From an uncultured Ruminococcus sp. (GTDB taxonomy: Bacteria; Bacillota; Clostridia; Oscillospirales; Ruminococcaceae): a stretch of 29,218 bases of DNA. This document shows, piece by piece, positions 16,596-24,554 of this stretch. How positions within the stretch are numbered: position 1 is the first letter of the stretch; each line of letters starts with the position of its first letter. Made by a program: the position numbers and the translations under genes. The notes beneath the pieces were generated by a model that worked only from the letters and a program-made list of their open reading frames with translations, had not been told where the DNA came from and did no database searches. Location: positions 1 through 29,218 of the forward strand of contig UQDR01000022.1 of assembly GCA_900539835.1 (NCBI GenBank), written 5' to 3'.

Positions 16596-16640
16596 ATACT
16601 CTGACATTGCTTGAAAAAAGCAGTGTTGGAGTATTTTTTA
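16596..16640 (+). terminator. Terminator of the hisS-aspS operon
   Basis: A 17-bp stem (16596-16612 with 16618-16634) with three wobble pairs and a GAAAA loop, followed by a T tract, starts 19 bp after the aspS stop. Confidence 0.9.
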
Positions 16641-16713
16641 TATCATTTTCACAAAAATATACAACATAATATAACCAAAATAGACAAATTTATTTTTATT
16701 ACCCAAAAATATA

Positions 16714-16743
16714 TTGACAAAAAAGAACAGCAAATGGTATAAT
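16714..16743 (+). promoter_or_regulatory. Promoter of the beta-mannanase gene
   Basis: TTGACA (16714-16719), an 18-nt spacer and TATAAT (16738-16743), with extended -10 TG at 16735-16736. Both boxes are perfect consensus. Confidence 0.88.
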
Positions 16744-16749
16744 GTCACC

Positions 16750-16767
16750 GCCAAACTAAAGTTTGGC
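16750..16767 (+). promoter_or_regulatory. Inverted repeat at the transcript start of the mannanase gene
   Basis: GCCAAAC (16750-16756) and GTTTGGC (16761-16767) flank TAAA, at about +1 to +18. It may be a repressor operator or a 5' hairpin that protects the mRNA. The length and spacing would suit a dimeric regulator; none is adjacent. Confidence 0.5.
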
Positions 16768-16798
16768 ATAAAAACCAAAAACGAAAGGTGGATTTATT

Positions 16799-18199
16799 AT
16801 GGTTAAAACTAAGTCAAGAGCACTATCCTTTTTCACAGCGTTAGTATTGTGTTTTTCAGCATTACTTTTTACTAACCTGGATGCACAAGCAGAGTCCGCA
16901 GGCTTCCATGTCAGCGGAACAACTATTTTAGACGCAAACGGAAATTCGTTTGTAATGAGAGGAATTAACGTTCCTCATGCATGGTATACTCAGTATACCT
17001 CAAGATCATTGGCAGCAATTGCAGCAACAGGAGCAAACACAGTAAGAGTTGTATTGTCAGACGGAGATAAGTATACAAAAAACACCTATGACAATGTTTC
17101 TAACGTTATTGAAATGTGTAAACAGAATAAACTTATCTGTGTTCTTGAAGTTCATGACGGAACCGGAGAGAATAGTGAAACATATCTGACTAATGCAGTA
17201 AACTATTGGATTAGCCTGAAAAAATTGCTGAATGATAACAAGGATTATGTTATTGTAAACATAGCAAATGAATGGTATGGTTCATCAAATGCGTTTTCGT
17301 GGAGATCAGGCTATGTAACAGCAATTAAAAGTTTAAGAGAAGCAGGAATAAAAAATATGCTTATGGTTGATGCCGCAGGCTGGGGACAGTATGCTGATTC
17401 AATCAGAATAAGCGGAAAAACTGTTTTCAATGCAGACCCTGATAAGAATACTGTTTTCTCTATCCATATGTATGAAACTGCAGGAAAAAACGCTTCAACT
17501 ATTCAGACTAATATTAATAATGCCCTTGGCATAGGCGTACCTGTAGTAATCGGTGAATTCGGATGGAAGCATACCGGCGGAGATGTTGATGAGGCTACAA
17601 TTATGAGTTATTGTACTCAGAAAAATGTAGGATATCTTGCTTGGTCATGGAAAGGCAACAGCAGCGATGTTGCATATTTGGATATGTCTAATGACTGGGA
17701 TGGAAACAGCCTTACCACTTGGGGCAGTGATGTTATAAACGGAACATATGGAATCAAAAATACTTCTGTAAGATGTTCTGTTTATCCAGGCGGATCATCT
17801 TCAGGTGGTTCTGAAACACCGGTCGACAATTATGTTTCTTTGTTTGAAGGAACAGCAACAGCTTCTTCATGGGATCAGGTAGTAAGTGTTATGTCGTCAA
17901 AAAATACAGGCGGAATCTTTGATGGAAGCATCGTTACTTCTAACGGATATTTCTATGTGGAATATTCAGGTGCTCAGCCTGAATTGATTCTTCAGAGCTG
18001 GTCCGGCGGAGCTAACTGGGCAAAGGTTCAAGCCTATGAAACAGGAAGCGCTAACGGCCACAGCTATGCTAAATATTCATATTCAAGCTGTGTGTCTGCA
18101 TTCGGCACAAATGATTTTGCAGCAAAATTAGATCAGGTCCATGTTGGTGCAACAGGAAGCTCTGTAACAGTATATAATCTTAGATATTGCTATAACTGA
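16799..18199 (+). CDS. Secreted GH5 (subfamily 8-like) beta-1,4-mannanase with C-terminal accessory module
   Basis: A 466-residue secreted enzyme. The signal peptide (about 1-31) ends in AQA. The GH5 domain (about 34-328) closely follows Bacillus Man5-type mannanases: FVMRGINVPHAWY, GANTVRVVLSDG, LEVHD, NIANEWYGS with acid/base Glu158, VDAAGWGQY, FSIHMYE, VIGEFGW with nucleophile Glu253, and LAWSWKGN. A Gly/Ser linker (331-338) leads to a C-terminal module of about 120 residues, rich in Tyr, Trp and Ser, probably a beta-sandwich carbohydrate-binding module of uncertain family. No dockerin or sortase signal, so a free extracellular enzyme. It hydrolyses internal mannan links. Monocistronic, with a consensus promoter and AAAGGTGG ribosome site. 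Confidence 0.92.
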   Translation: MVKTKSRALSFFTALVLCFSALLFTNLDAQAESAGFHVSGTTILDANGNSFVMRGINVPHAWYTQYTSRSLAAIAATGANTVRVVLSDGDKYTKNTYDNVSNVIEMCKQNKLICVLEVHDGTGENSETYLTNAVNYWISLKKLLNDNKDYVIVNIANEWYGSSNAFSWRSGYVTAIKSLREAGIKNMLMVDAAGWGQYADSIRISGKTVFNADPDKNTVFSIHMYETAGKNASTIQTNINNALGIGVPVVIGEFGWKHTGGDVDEATIMSYCTQKNVGYLAWSWKGNSSDVAYLDMSNDWDGNSLTTWGSDVINGTYGIKNTSVRCSVYPGGSSSGGSETPVDNYVSLFEGTATASSWDQVVSVMSSKNTGGIFDGSIVTSNGYFYVEYSGAQPELILQSWSGGANWAKVQAYETGSANGHSYAKYSYSSCVSAFGTNDFAAKLDQVHVGATGSSVTVYNLRYCYN

Positions 18200-18238
18200 T
18201 ATTTCTTAATACCGAAATATTAAAGCTTCAATTAACAA

Positions 18239-18290
18239 AAGGGAGTAGCCCGGTCTTGCTTGAATGACAGGGCGCCTCCCTTATTGTTAT
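18239..18290 (+). terminator. Terminator of the mannanase gene
   Basis: AAGGGAG (18239-18245) pairs with CTCCCTT (18276-18282). Inside, GCCC/GGGC and GTC/GAC add pairs around an internal loop. The tail ATTGTTAT is only moderately T-rich. Confidence 0.65.
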
Positions 18291-18318
18291 ATATTGAAGA
18301 ATTTGAAAGCTGTCCGTC

Positions 18319-18346
18319 TTGACTTTTTATTTTAATATGCTATACT
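18319..18346 (+). promoter_or_regulatory. Promoter of the DtxR-family regulator gene
   Basis: TTGACT (18319-18324), a 16-nt spacer and TATACT (18341-18346), with extended -10 TG at 18338-18339. The small dyad ATAC-TT-GTAT overlaps the -10 box and could be a self-regulation site; that is inference. Confidence 0.7.
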
Positions 18347-18384
18347 TGTATTAAACAGGAAGTGTAAAGGTTAGAGGTGATTAA

Positions 18385-18768
18385 ATGGCTATCAGAGAAT
18401 CCGGAGAGGATTATCTTGAAACAATACTTATATTGCAGGAAAGAACTGGCTATGTCCGTTCAATAGATATTGCGTCAGAATTAGGATTTTCAAAACCAAG
18501 CGTAAGCAGAGCAATGGGAATTTTAAAAAATGACGGCTTTATAACCGTTGAACCTGACGGACAAATCGTCTTGACTAAAAGAGGCTATCTCAGAGCAAGA
18601 GAGGTCTATGACCGTCATCTGCTTATAACAAGGTTTCTTCGTGATATTCTGGGAGTCAGTGATAATAATACAAATGAAGATGCATGTAAAATTGAGCATG
18701 TCATAAGCTATGAAACCTATGAAAAGCTTAATGTATTTGTGGATAATTATTTAAAAGATGATAAGTAA
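18385..18768 (+). CDS. DtxR/MntR-family metal-dependent transcriptional regulator
   Basis: A 127-residue regulator. The winged helix-turn-helix (about 5-70) has VRSIDIASELGFSKPSVSRAMGIL, and a dimerisation and metal-binding region (71-127) follows. There is no C-terminal SH3-like domain, so the architecture is MntR-like. Likely metal ligands by alignment are Asp9, Glu12, His78, Cys101, Glu104 and His105. Asp9 is as in manganese-sensing MntR, whereas Cys101 is as in iron-sensing DtxR. It probably represses metal uptake genes elsewhere, since no transporter lies nearby. The upstream site is AGAGGTGA, and a bidirectional terminator follows. Confidence 0.9.
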   Translation: MAIRESGEDYLETILILQERTGYVRSIDIASELGFSKPSVSRAMGILKNDGFITVEPDGQIVLTKRGYLRAREVYDRHLLITRFLRDILGVSDNNTNEDACKIEHVISYETYEKLNVFVDNYLKDDK

Positions 18769-18773
18769 AAAAG

Positions 18774-18808
18774 AAAAGTGTACCAATCAAAAGTTGGTAC
18801 ACTTTTTT
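18774..18808. terminator. Bidirectional terminator between the metal regulator and the pseudouridine synthase
   Basis: AAAAGTGTACCAA (18774-18786) pairs perfectly with TTGGTACACTTTT (18794-18806), with A-rich and T-rich flanks. It serves both convergent genes. Confidence 0.93.
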
Positions 18809-19640
18809 ATTTGATATCCATTTCAAAGGGTGCCTCCACCCTTATTTTTTTGCCGCTTATAGGGTGCAAAAATTCCACTTCTCCGCAGTGCAGAGCCTGT
18901 CTTGGATAATCCTCTCTGCTTCCGCCGTATAAGTCATCCCCCGCAACAGGATGACCTATATATGACATGTGTACCCTTATCTGATGTGTCCGCCCGTTTT
19001 CAAGACAAAGCCTTAAGAGCGAATATTTCTCTGAATGTTCCAAAACTTCATATCTGGTTACCGCAGACTGTCCGTCATCTCTGATACAGCGTTTGATAAT
19101 GGATTCCTGTTCTCTTGCAATGGGAGCGTCAACAATGCCGTGTTTTTTCTCAAAAATCCCGTGACAAATGGCATAGTATACTTTTTCGTATGTTCGCTGT
19201 AATGCTTTTGCAGCATATTGGTTTTTTGCAGCAATAACACACCCCGAAGTGTCCCTGTCAAGCCTGTTTACAGGGCGGAATGTCAAACCTTCACAGTGAA
19301 AAGCAAAAAAGTTTCCGAGAGTATCCCCTTGATGCTTTATTGACGGATGAACCGGCATAAAGGGCGGCTTGTTAAATACAATAAGATGTTCGTCCTCATA
19401 AAGAATTTCCACATTAAGAGCGCTGTTAGGTTCAAGCAAGGTTTCATCCTGTTCATTTAAAAATATAACGTCACCTTTAAAAACCTTATCAATGGTGCGA
19501 ATAGTTTCTCCTTTTCGGGTTATTCCCTTTTCAGTGCGTTTTAATCTGGTTAAAAGACGTCTGGAAACTCCCCTCTTTGTCAGAACTTCTCCGAGATTTT
19601 TTCCGTGTTCATCAGCACTAATAAATATTTTAACAGCCAT
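18807..19640 (-). CDS. RluA/RluD-family pseudouridine synthase
   Basis: About 277 residues, isomerising uridines in rRNA or tRNA. An S4-like RNA-binding region (about 10-65, GKNLGEVLTKRGVSRRLLTRL) is followed by the RluA-type catalytic domain. The active-site motif is RPVNRLDRDTSG with catalytic Asp128, and later LCLENGRTHQIRVHMSYIGHPVAGDDLYG is the conserved RluA core. I place the start at ATG 19640, 4 bp after the stop of the upstream histidine phosphatase gene. Extending further upstream only reads the other gene out of frame. The two genes therefore form a tight minus-strand pair. The target uridine cannot be deduced. Confidence 0.9.
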   Translation of the reverse strand: MAVKIFISADEHGKNLGEVLTKRGVSRRLLTRLKRTEKGITRKGETIRTIDKVFKGDVIFLNEQDETLLEPNSALNVEILYEDEHLIVFNKPPFMPVHPSIKHQGDTLGNFFAFHCEGLTFRPVNRLDRDTSGCVIAAKNQYAAKALQRTYEKVYYAICHGIFEKKHGIVDAPIAREQESIIKRCIRDDGQSAVTRYEVLEHSEKYSLLRLCLENGRTHQIRVHMSYIGHPVAGDDLYGGSREDYPRQALHCGEVEFLHPISGKKIRVEAPFEMDIK

Positions 19641-19644
19641 GCCC

Positions 19645-20271
19645 TTATTCAGACTCTCTCTTGTATGGGAATCTTCCGAGAATCTCAAATGCGCTTGAGC
19701 GTTGCCACATGGAAGCTGAAATGAGTATTTCAAAGCCTTCTCCAAAATCACAGGCATATTCGTTAGGCTGCATTTTAGGCACACCGAAACAGCTCAGCAT
19801 GTTCATAATAATACCGCCGTGAGTTATAACTGCACAGTTTGTAAGCCCGTCATACATCATGTCTGATATGATTATATTCAATGCCTCAAAGGATCTGTTT
19901 ACTACATCTCTCGCCGATTCACCCTTGGGCGGAGGATTGTCAAGCCCTCCCTTTATAAATTTCTTGTAATCAGGGTCGTTGATAAGTTCGTCTGCCTTTT
20001 TTCCCTCAAAGATTCCAAAATTCATTTCCGAAAGCTGCGGAAGCTCTGCGGTGAATCTGTTCGGATGAAGAATGTCAGCCGTCTGCTTACAGCGTTTAAG
20101 CGGCGAGGTGTAAACCTTCTGAACTGAAGGATAATCAAATTTTTCTATCTTGTCATAAAGCTCCTCCACACCCTTGCTGCAAAGAGGAAGATCCGTAACC
20201 CCAATATATTTCCCATCAAGATTCCCCTGTGTAATTCCATGTCTTATAAGCTGAAGCCTGTAGCCTTTCAT
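19645..20271 (-). CDS. Histidine phosphatase family protein (phosphoglycerate mutase-like)
   Basis: A 208-residue cytoplasmic phosphatase of the two-histidine superfamily. The RHG motif LIRHGITQGN supplies the phospho-accepting His11 and Arg10. Arg60 (TSPLKRCKQTA), Glu82 (SEMNFGIFEG) and His151 (VITHGG) complete the site. The length and the NFGIFEGK block resemble the CobC/GpmB-like cofactor-independent phosphatases rather than glycolytic dPGM; the substrate is unknown. It has AAGGAGG before the ATG and shares a divergent spacer with the XRE regulator gene. First gene of a pair with the RluA-type enzyme. Confidence 0.88.
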   Translation of the reverse strand: MKGYRLQLIRHGITQGNLDGKYIGVTDLPLCSKGVEELYDKIEKFDYPSVQKVYTSPLKRCKQTADILHPNRFTAELPQLSEMNFGIFEGKKADELINDPDYKKFIKGGLDNPPPKGESARDVVNRSFEALNIIISDMMYDGLTNCAVITHGGIIMNMLSCFGVPKMQPNEYACDFGEGFEILISASMWQRSSAFEILGRFPYKRESE

Positions 20272-20309
20272 GAAAAATCCTCCTTTATGTATATATTCGA
20301 CAAAATATC

Positions 20310-20338
20310 TTTACAAAATACTAAAAATATAGTATAAT
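20310..20338 (+). promoter_or_regulatory. Promoter of the XRE regulator with an overlapping inverted repeat
   Basis: TTTACA (20310-20315), a 17-nt spacer and TATAAT (20333-20338). ATACTA (20318-20323) and TAGTAT (20330-20335) form an inverted repeat that overlaps the spacer and the -10 box, as an autoregulatory operator would. The leader runs about 108 nt to the ATG. Confidence 0.75.
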
Positions 20339-20451
20339 AAAGTAATAGTTATGAAATTTCGTGTTGATTTATTTTGTTTTCATATTTAAGTCTGCACCAT
20401 AAAATCAGTTCAAATTAACAGAATCCTCTTATCAATAAAGGAGATTTTATT

Positions 20452-21069
20452 ATGAAAAACAAAATTGAAGAAAAACAAATGTGTGAAGAGGTCGGAAAAC
20501 GTCTTTCCGAGCTTAGAAAAATAAATAATCTTACCCAGCGTCAAGCCGCCGAATATCTTGGCATATCTCAAAGTAATATGTCTCAGCTTGAAACAGATGT
20601 CCGAAAAATTTCAATATATTCTATAAAAAAATTGCTTGAGCTTTATAATTCGTCATATGAATCGGTTTTAGGGGAATTGGGCCGGAATGAAACAGAAGCC
20701 TTTCTAAAACCCGAAAAAAGCCTTTCAAGTATAGATCTCCTGCTGTCTGTGTGTGAACAGGCTGGTTCAGAAGACCTAAATATCGCAGTTTCCGCATATA
20801 TTAATATGTGCGTCTATATTATCCTTCGTGAAATATATGAGTCAAATCCGAGAAATACCGGCGCAGTTTTTTCTCTTGATAAAGAAAGCTCTTTGAAAAA
20901 AGCAACAGATTTTATAGAAAAAACTCCCCACCATCTGTCTGCGTTTATTAATGTTTCCACAGGAAAGGTTAAAAAGACTTTAATAGAACCGCCTCTGGAA
21001 AAAGCGGCGGACTTCAGAGAGTTTGTAAAGTCCTGTGAAAATTACATTTCAAGTTATCTGACTAAATAA
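20452..21069 (+). CDS. XRE-family transcriptional regulator with C-terminal effector-like domain
   Basis: 205 residues. The N-terminal HTH_3 domain (about 9-68) contains VGKRLSELRKINNLTQRQ and the recognition region AAEYLGISQSNMSQLE. The C-terminal part (about 80-205) is mostly helical, with SSIDLLLSVCEQAGSEDLN and KKATDFIEKTPHHLSAF. I do not recognise it as a known effector domain. An AAAGGAGA ribosome site precedes the ATG. It stands alone between a divergent histidine phosphatase and the apbE-rnf operon, so a role in regulating rnf is possible but unproven. Confidence 0.85.
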   Translation: MKNKIEEKQMCEEVGKRLSELRKINNLTQRQAAEYLGISQSNMSQLETDVRKISIYSIKKLLELYNSSYESVLGELGRNETEAFLKPEKSLSSIDLLLSVCEQAGSEDLNIAVSAYINMCVYIILREIYESNPRNTGAVFSLDKESSLKKATDFIEKTPHHLSAFINVSTGKVKKTLIEPPLEKAADFREFVKSCENYISSYLTK

Positions 21070-21225
21070 GTAATATTTTAATAGTAAGTTTTGTTACGTC
21101 ATTAAATCGCAAGAAAGTTTGTCATATTCTCCGCAGCCTATCGAAGCGGCGGACATATTGACTAAGGTTATAATACCATATTTTAATAAGCTTTTCAAGT
21201 GCAAGTTAATCTGAGAGAGGTTTTA

Positions 21226-22227
21226 ATGAAAAGAAAAAATCTGACTGTAATTATGATATTCGCTGCTGTTGCCGCAGTACTGATTTTTGTTTTTTCATTG
21301 CTGCATGTGGATAAAACTGTAACAAACCGTTTTTTTTCAATGGATACCTCCGTCAGATTAACAGCAAGCGAGAAGAATGCTAATACATATATAGATTTGA
21401 TAAAAAAGCTTGATAAAACCTTGTCAGCTTATAACAGCAGTTCTGAAATTTCTTTATTAAATAATGAGAAAAAACTGACAGTGTCCGATATTACTGCCGA
21501 GCTTTTAAAGAAAGCAGTAAAACTGAATAAAGCTTATCCCCAGGTTGATATAGCCTCGGGAGCTTTGACAAGGCTTTGGAATGTAACTGCCTCAAACCCC
21601 AAAATTCCTGAGGAAAATGAAATAAAAACAGCCTTGAAAACAGTTGATTCTGAGAATATCGAAATTAACGGCAGAGAAATAACTTTGAAAAATAATGCCC
21701 AAATAGATTTGGGAAGCTGTGCAAAAGGCTATGCTTTGGACCTGCTGTATGATGAGTTTGAAAAAAATAATGAAAGCTTCGCCTCAGTATCTTTCGGTTC
21801 GTCTACCTTGCTTTACGGAAAAAAATCTGACGGAAAACCGTTTGTAACAGCAGTTGCCGACCCGGAGGACAGCAGCTCGCAGGTGTTAACGTTTTCATCT
21901 GAAGAAGGCTTTGTCTCAACTTCAGGAGGATATGAAAGATATTTTGAATCTGACGGTAAAAAATATTGCCACATTATTGATCTGGAAACAGGCTGTCCGG
22001 CGGAAAGCGATTTGACATCCGTCACAGTGATTTCTTCCGAAAGCGGCTTGCTTACTGATTATCTTTCAACCTGTATTTTTATAGACGGAACAAAAAGTCT
22101 GGATAAATATCTGAATAACAGCGATTATCAGGTCATAGCTTTGGATAACAGCAAAAAAATCTATTGCTCTGACAGCTTAAAAAGTAATATTAAAATTCTT
22201 AATGAAAGCTATAGCTTTAATATGTAA
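21226..22227 (+). CDS. apbE: FAD:protein FMN transferase
   Basis: About 333 residues, membrane anchored by one N-terminal helix (about 7-28) with the catalytic part outside. It transfers FMN from FAD to threonines of target proteins with Mg2+. Family marks: RFFSMDTSVRLTA, the DLGSCAKGYALD loop (equivalent to DLGGIAKG), VSTSGGYERYF, HIIDLETGCPAE and the metal-site segment LLTDYLSTCIF. ATG 21226 is chosen because GAGAGAGG lies just before it; an in-frame GTG 27 bp upstream has no such site. As first gene of the Rnf operon its targets are surely RnfD and RnfG. Its promoter in the 21070-21225 spacer is not clear. Confidence 0.93.
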   Translation: MKRKNLTVIMIFAAVAAVLIFVFSLLHVDKTVTNRFFSMDTSVRLTASEKNANTYIDLIKKLDKTLSAYNSSSEISLLNNEKKLTVSDITAELLKKAVKLNKAYPQVDIASGALTRLWNVTASNPKIPEENEIKTALKTVDSENIEINGREITLKNNAQIDLGSCAKGYALDLLYDEFEKNNESFASVSFGSSTLLYGKKSDGKPFVTAVADPEDSSSQVLTFSSEEGFVSTSGGYERYFESDGKKYCHIIDLETGCPAESDLTSVTVISSESGLLTDYLSTCIFIDGTKSLDKYLNNSDYQVIALDNSKKIYCSDSLKSNIKILNESYSFNM

Positions 22228-22262
22228 AAAACAACAGTTTATTTGAAAGGACTGATTTTATT

Positions 22263-23567
22263 ATGAGGCTTAACGGAATTCTTCTTCCCCATAAAAAAGG
22301 AACAGAAAACTGTGAAACCAAAAATCTCCCGTTGCCTGAAAAAGTTAAAATCTCCATGTCTCAGCATATGGGTGCGCCATGTGTACCATTGGTGAAAAAA
22401 GGCGACTTAGTTAAGGTGGGACAAAAAATCGGTGAGAGCGAAGCGTTTATGTCTTGTCCTGTGCATTCAAGCGTGTCCGGTGAAGTCGTCGACATCAGTG
22501 AAATGCTGCTGGCTAACGGGAAAACCTGTAAAGCAGTAGAAATTCAGTGCGACGGACATCAGTCTATGTGGGAGGGCATAAAGCCACCCCATGTCACTGA
22601 TAAAAAGAGCCTTGTGGACGCAGTGAGAGAGTCCGGCTGCTGCGGTTTGGGCGGAGCAGGCTTTCCAACCCATATAAAGCTTAATTATGACGAGAATAAA
22701 GTAAAAATCGATTCGCTTGTAATAAACGCCGCTGAGTGCGAGCCTTATATTACTTCCGACTTCCGTGAAATGATGGAAAACCCTGACGATGTAATCGAGG
22801 GTATAAAAATAATACGGGATATATTGAATATAAACAGCGTTTATATTGGAATTGAAGATAATAAGCCTAAAGCAATCAAAGAAATGAAAAAGCTTACCCA
22901 AAGCTATGATTATGTAAATGTGGTTAAGCTTAAATCTTCTTATCCTCAGGGCGCAGAAAAGGTTATCGCATATTCAGCGACAGGACGGATCATTAAAGAG
23001 GGAAATCTCCCCTCGGATCATGGAATTATCGTGATGAACGTTTCTACAGTTGCTTTTATAAATCGCTATCTTAAAACAGGAGAGCCTCTGATTTCAAGAC
23101 GTGTTACCATAGACGGCGACGCAGTGGGAAAGCCCTGTAATATAAAAGCTCTGATCGGTACCCCCGTAAAAGACCTGCTTGATTATTCAGAAACTGACTT
23201 TGACAGTGTGGAAAAATTAATTTCGGGCGGACCAATGATGGGTATGTGTATGTATGACGTAAATGCTCCCCTGTCAAAAACTAATAATGCTTTTCTTGCT
23301 TTTAAAGCAAAGTCAACATCAAAGTTGCCGATGTTTTATGAAGGGCAGACAAATTGTATAAGATGCGGAAAGTGTATATCCGCCTGTCCTTTGGGTCTGA
23401 TGCCCACAGAGCTTGAAAAAGCCTATGACCGTCGTGATAGGGAGATGCTTAATAAGCTGAAAATAAATCTCTGTATGAACTGCGGAAGCTGTTCTTTTGT
23501 GTGTCCCGCCAAACGAAGCCTTGCTGAGAAAAATCAGCTTGCAAAAGGCTTTGCATTAAGTAAATAA
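22263..23567 (+). CDS. rnfC: Electron transport complex subunit RnfC
   Basis: A 434-residue peripheral subunit of Rnf that carries NADH/FMN and iron-sulfur centres on the cytoplasmic face. The N-terminal barrel-sandwich region (about 25-100) includes HMGAPCVPLVKKGDLVKVGQ. The flavin/NADH-binding region has GLGGAGFPTH (128-137) and ECEPYITSDFREMME. Two [4Fe-4S] motifs end the protein: Cys365, 368, 371, 375 and Cys404, 407, 410, 414. AAAGGA stands upstream of the ATG. It starts 35 bp after apbE and opens the order rnfC-D-G-E-A-(extra gene)-B. Confidence 0.96.
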   Translation: MRLNGILLPHKKGTENCETKNLPLPEKVKISMSQHMGAPCVPLVKKGDLVKVGQKIGESEAFMSCPVHSSVSGEVVDISEMLLANGKTCKAVEIQCDGHQSMWEGIKPPHVTDKKSLVDAVRESGCCGLGGAGFPTHIKLNYDENKVKIDSLVINAAECEPYITSDFREMMENPDDVIEGIKIIRDILNINSVYIGIEDNKPKAIKEMKKLTQSYDYVNVVKLKSSYPQGAEKVIAYSATGRIIKEGNLPSDHGIIVMNVSTVAFINRYLKTGEPLISRRVTIDGDAVGKPCNIKALIGTPVKDLLDYSETDFDSVEKLISGGPMMGMCMYDVNAPLSKTNNAFLAFKAKSTSKLPMFYEGQTNCIRCGKCISACPLGLMPTELEKAYDRRDREMLNKLKINLCMNCGSCSFVCPAKRSLAEKNQLAKGFALSK

Positions 23568-23600
23568 TAAGCATTCTGTGAAATGGAAGTGATTGATCCG

Positions 23601-24554
23601 ATGAAAAATGAAAACTTGTTAGTAAGTCCCTCTCCTCATATAAGAAGTGAAAGAACAACCTCAAAAGTCATGGGCCATGTTCTTATAGCACTTTTTCCTG
23701 CCGCAGCAGCGTCAGTTGTAATCTTCGGAATAAGAGCCTTGGAGCTTATTCTGTTTTGTGCAGTGACCGCTGTGCTTTGGGAAAGACTCTGCAATCTGAT
23801 AATGAAAAGACCAAATTCAATAGGCGATTTGTCAGCCGTTGTTACAGGTGTCATCTTAGCGTTTAACCTGCCTGTAACTTTGCCTTTCTGGATGGCGGCT
23901 ATCGGTACCTTTGCGGCAATTGTAATAGCTAAACAGATTTTCGGCGGCTTGGGACAAAACTTTGCCAACCCCGCAATTGTGGGAAGAATCGTCCTTATGC
24001 TTTCCTTCCCTGCCGCAATGAGTAACTGGGTTGAGCCTTTTTATAACAAAGCCGATGCAGTAACGTCTGCAACGCCTCTCGTTTCGGGAACCGCTTCTTA
24101 TAAAGAGCTGTTTTTAGGGACAACAGGCGGATGTCTCGGTGAAGTCTGTGCAGCAGCACTGCTTCTCGGAGGTATATATCTCGTTGCTGTAAATGTAATC
24201 TCCCCTGCTGCACCTGTGGCTTTTATGGGAACAGTAGCTGCGTTTTCTTATATCGTGGGAGAAGACGGATTATATCAGCTTCTTGCCGGCGGAGTTGTGC
24301 TTGGCGCAGTGTTTATGGCTACTGATTATGTTACAACTCCTATAACAGCTAAAGGAAAAATTATTTTCGGAATAGGCTGCGGAATTATAACATGTGTTAT
24401 CCGTTTTTGGTGCTCATTCCCTGAGGGCGTATCCTTCTCAATCCTACTTATGAATATTCTTACACCTTATATAGATATGTTTACCCGCAAAAAGCCAATA
24501 GGCGGACTGATTGTTGATAAAAAGATAAAGGAGGAAAAGGAAAATGAAAAATAA
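23601..24554 (+). CDS. rnfD: Electron transport complex subunit RnfD
   Basis: About 317 residues with roughly eight to ten membrane helices. The N-terminal LLVSPSPHIRS is typical of RnfD. The covalent FMN site is visible as VTSATPL, with Thr158 the likely flavinylated residue. ATG 23601 (GGAAG about 10 nt upstream) is preferred to an in-frame ATG 18 bp earlier that has no ribosome site. It overlaps rnfG by 11 bp, so the two are translationally coupled. It belongs to the ion-translocating membrane part of Rnf. Confidence 0.94.
   Translation: MKNENLLVSPSPHIRSERTTSKVMGHVLIALFPAAAASVVIFGIRALELILFCAVTAVLWERLCNLIMKRPNSIGDLSAVVTGVILAFNLPVTLPFWMAAIGTFAAIVIAKQIFGGLGQNFANPAIVGRIVLMLSFPAAMSNWVEPFYNKADAVTSATPLVSGTASYKELFLGTTGGCLGEVCAAALLLGGIYLVAVNVISPAAPVAFMGTVAAFSYIVGEDGLYQLLAGGVVLGAVFMATDYVTTPITAKGKIIFGIGCGIITCVIRFWCSFPEGVSFSILLMNILTPYIDMFTRKKPIGGLIVDKKIKEEKENEK

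Noticed and set aside
19641..19784. N-terminal extension of the RluA-type protein
   Set aside because: It would overlap the histidine phosphatase gene in a different frame, and the S4-like domain already starts after ATG 19640.
21158..21174. TTGACT close to TATAAT upstream of apbE as a promoter
   Set aside because: Only 5 nt separate the boxes, so they cannot work as a pair; each may belong to another weak promoter I could not resolve.
22467..22901. 144-codon open frame antisense to rnfC
   Set aside because: Shadow of the conserved RnfC flavin region; no start signals.
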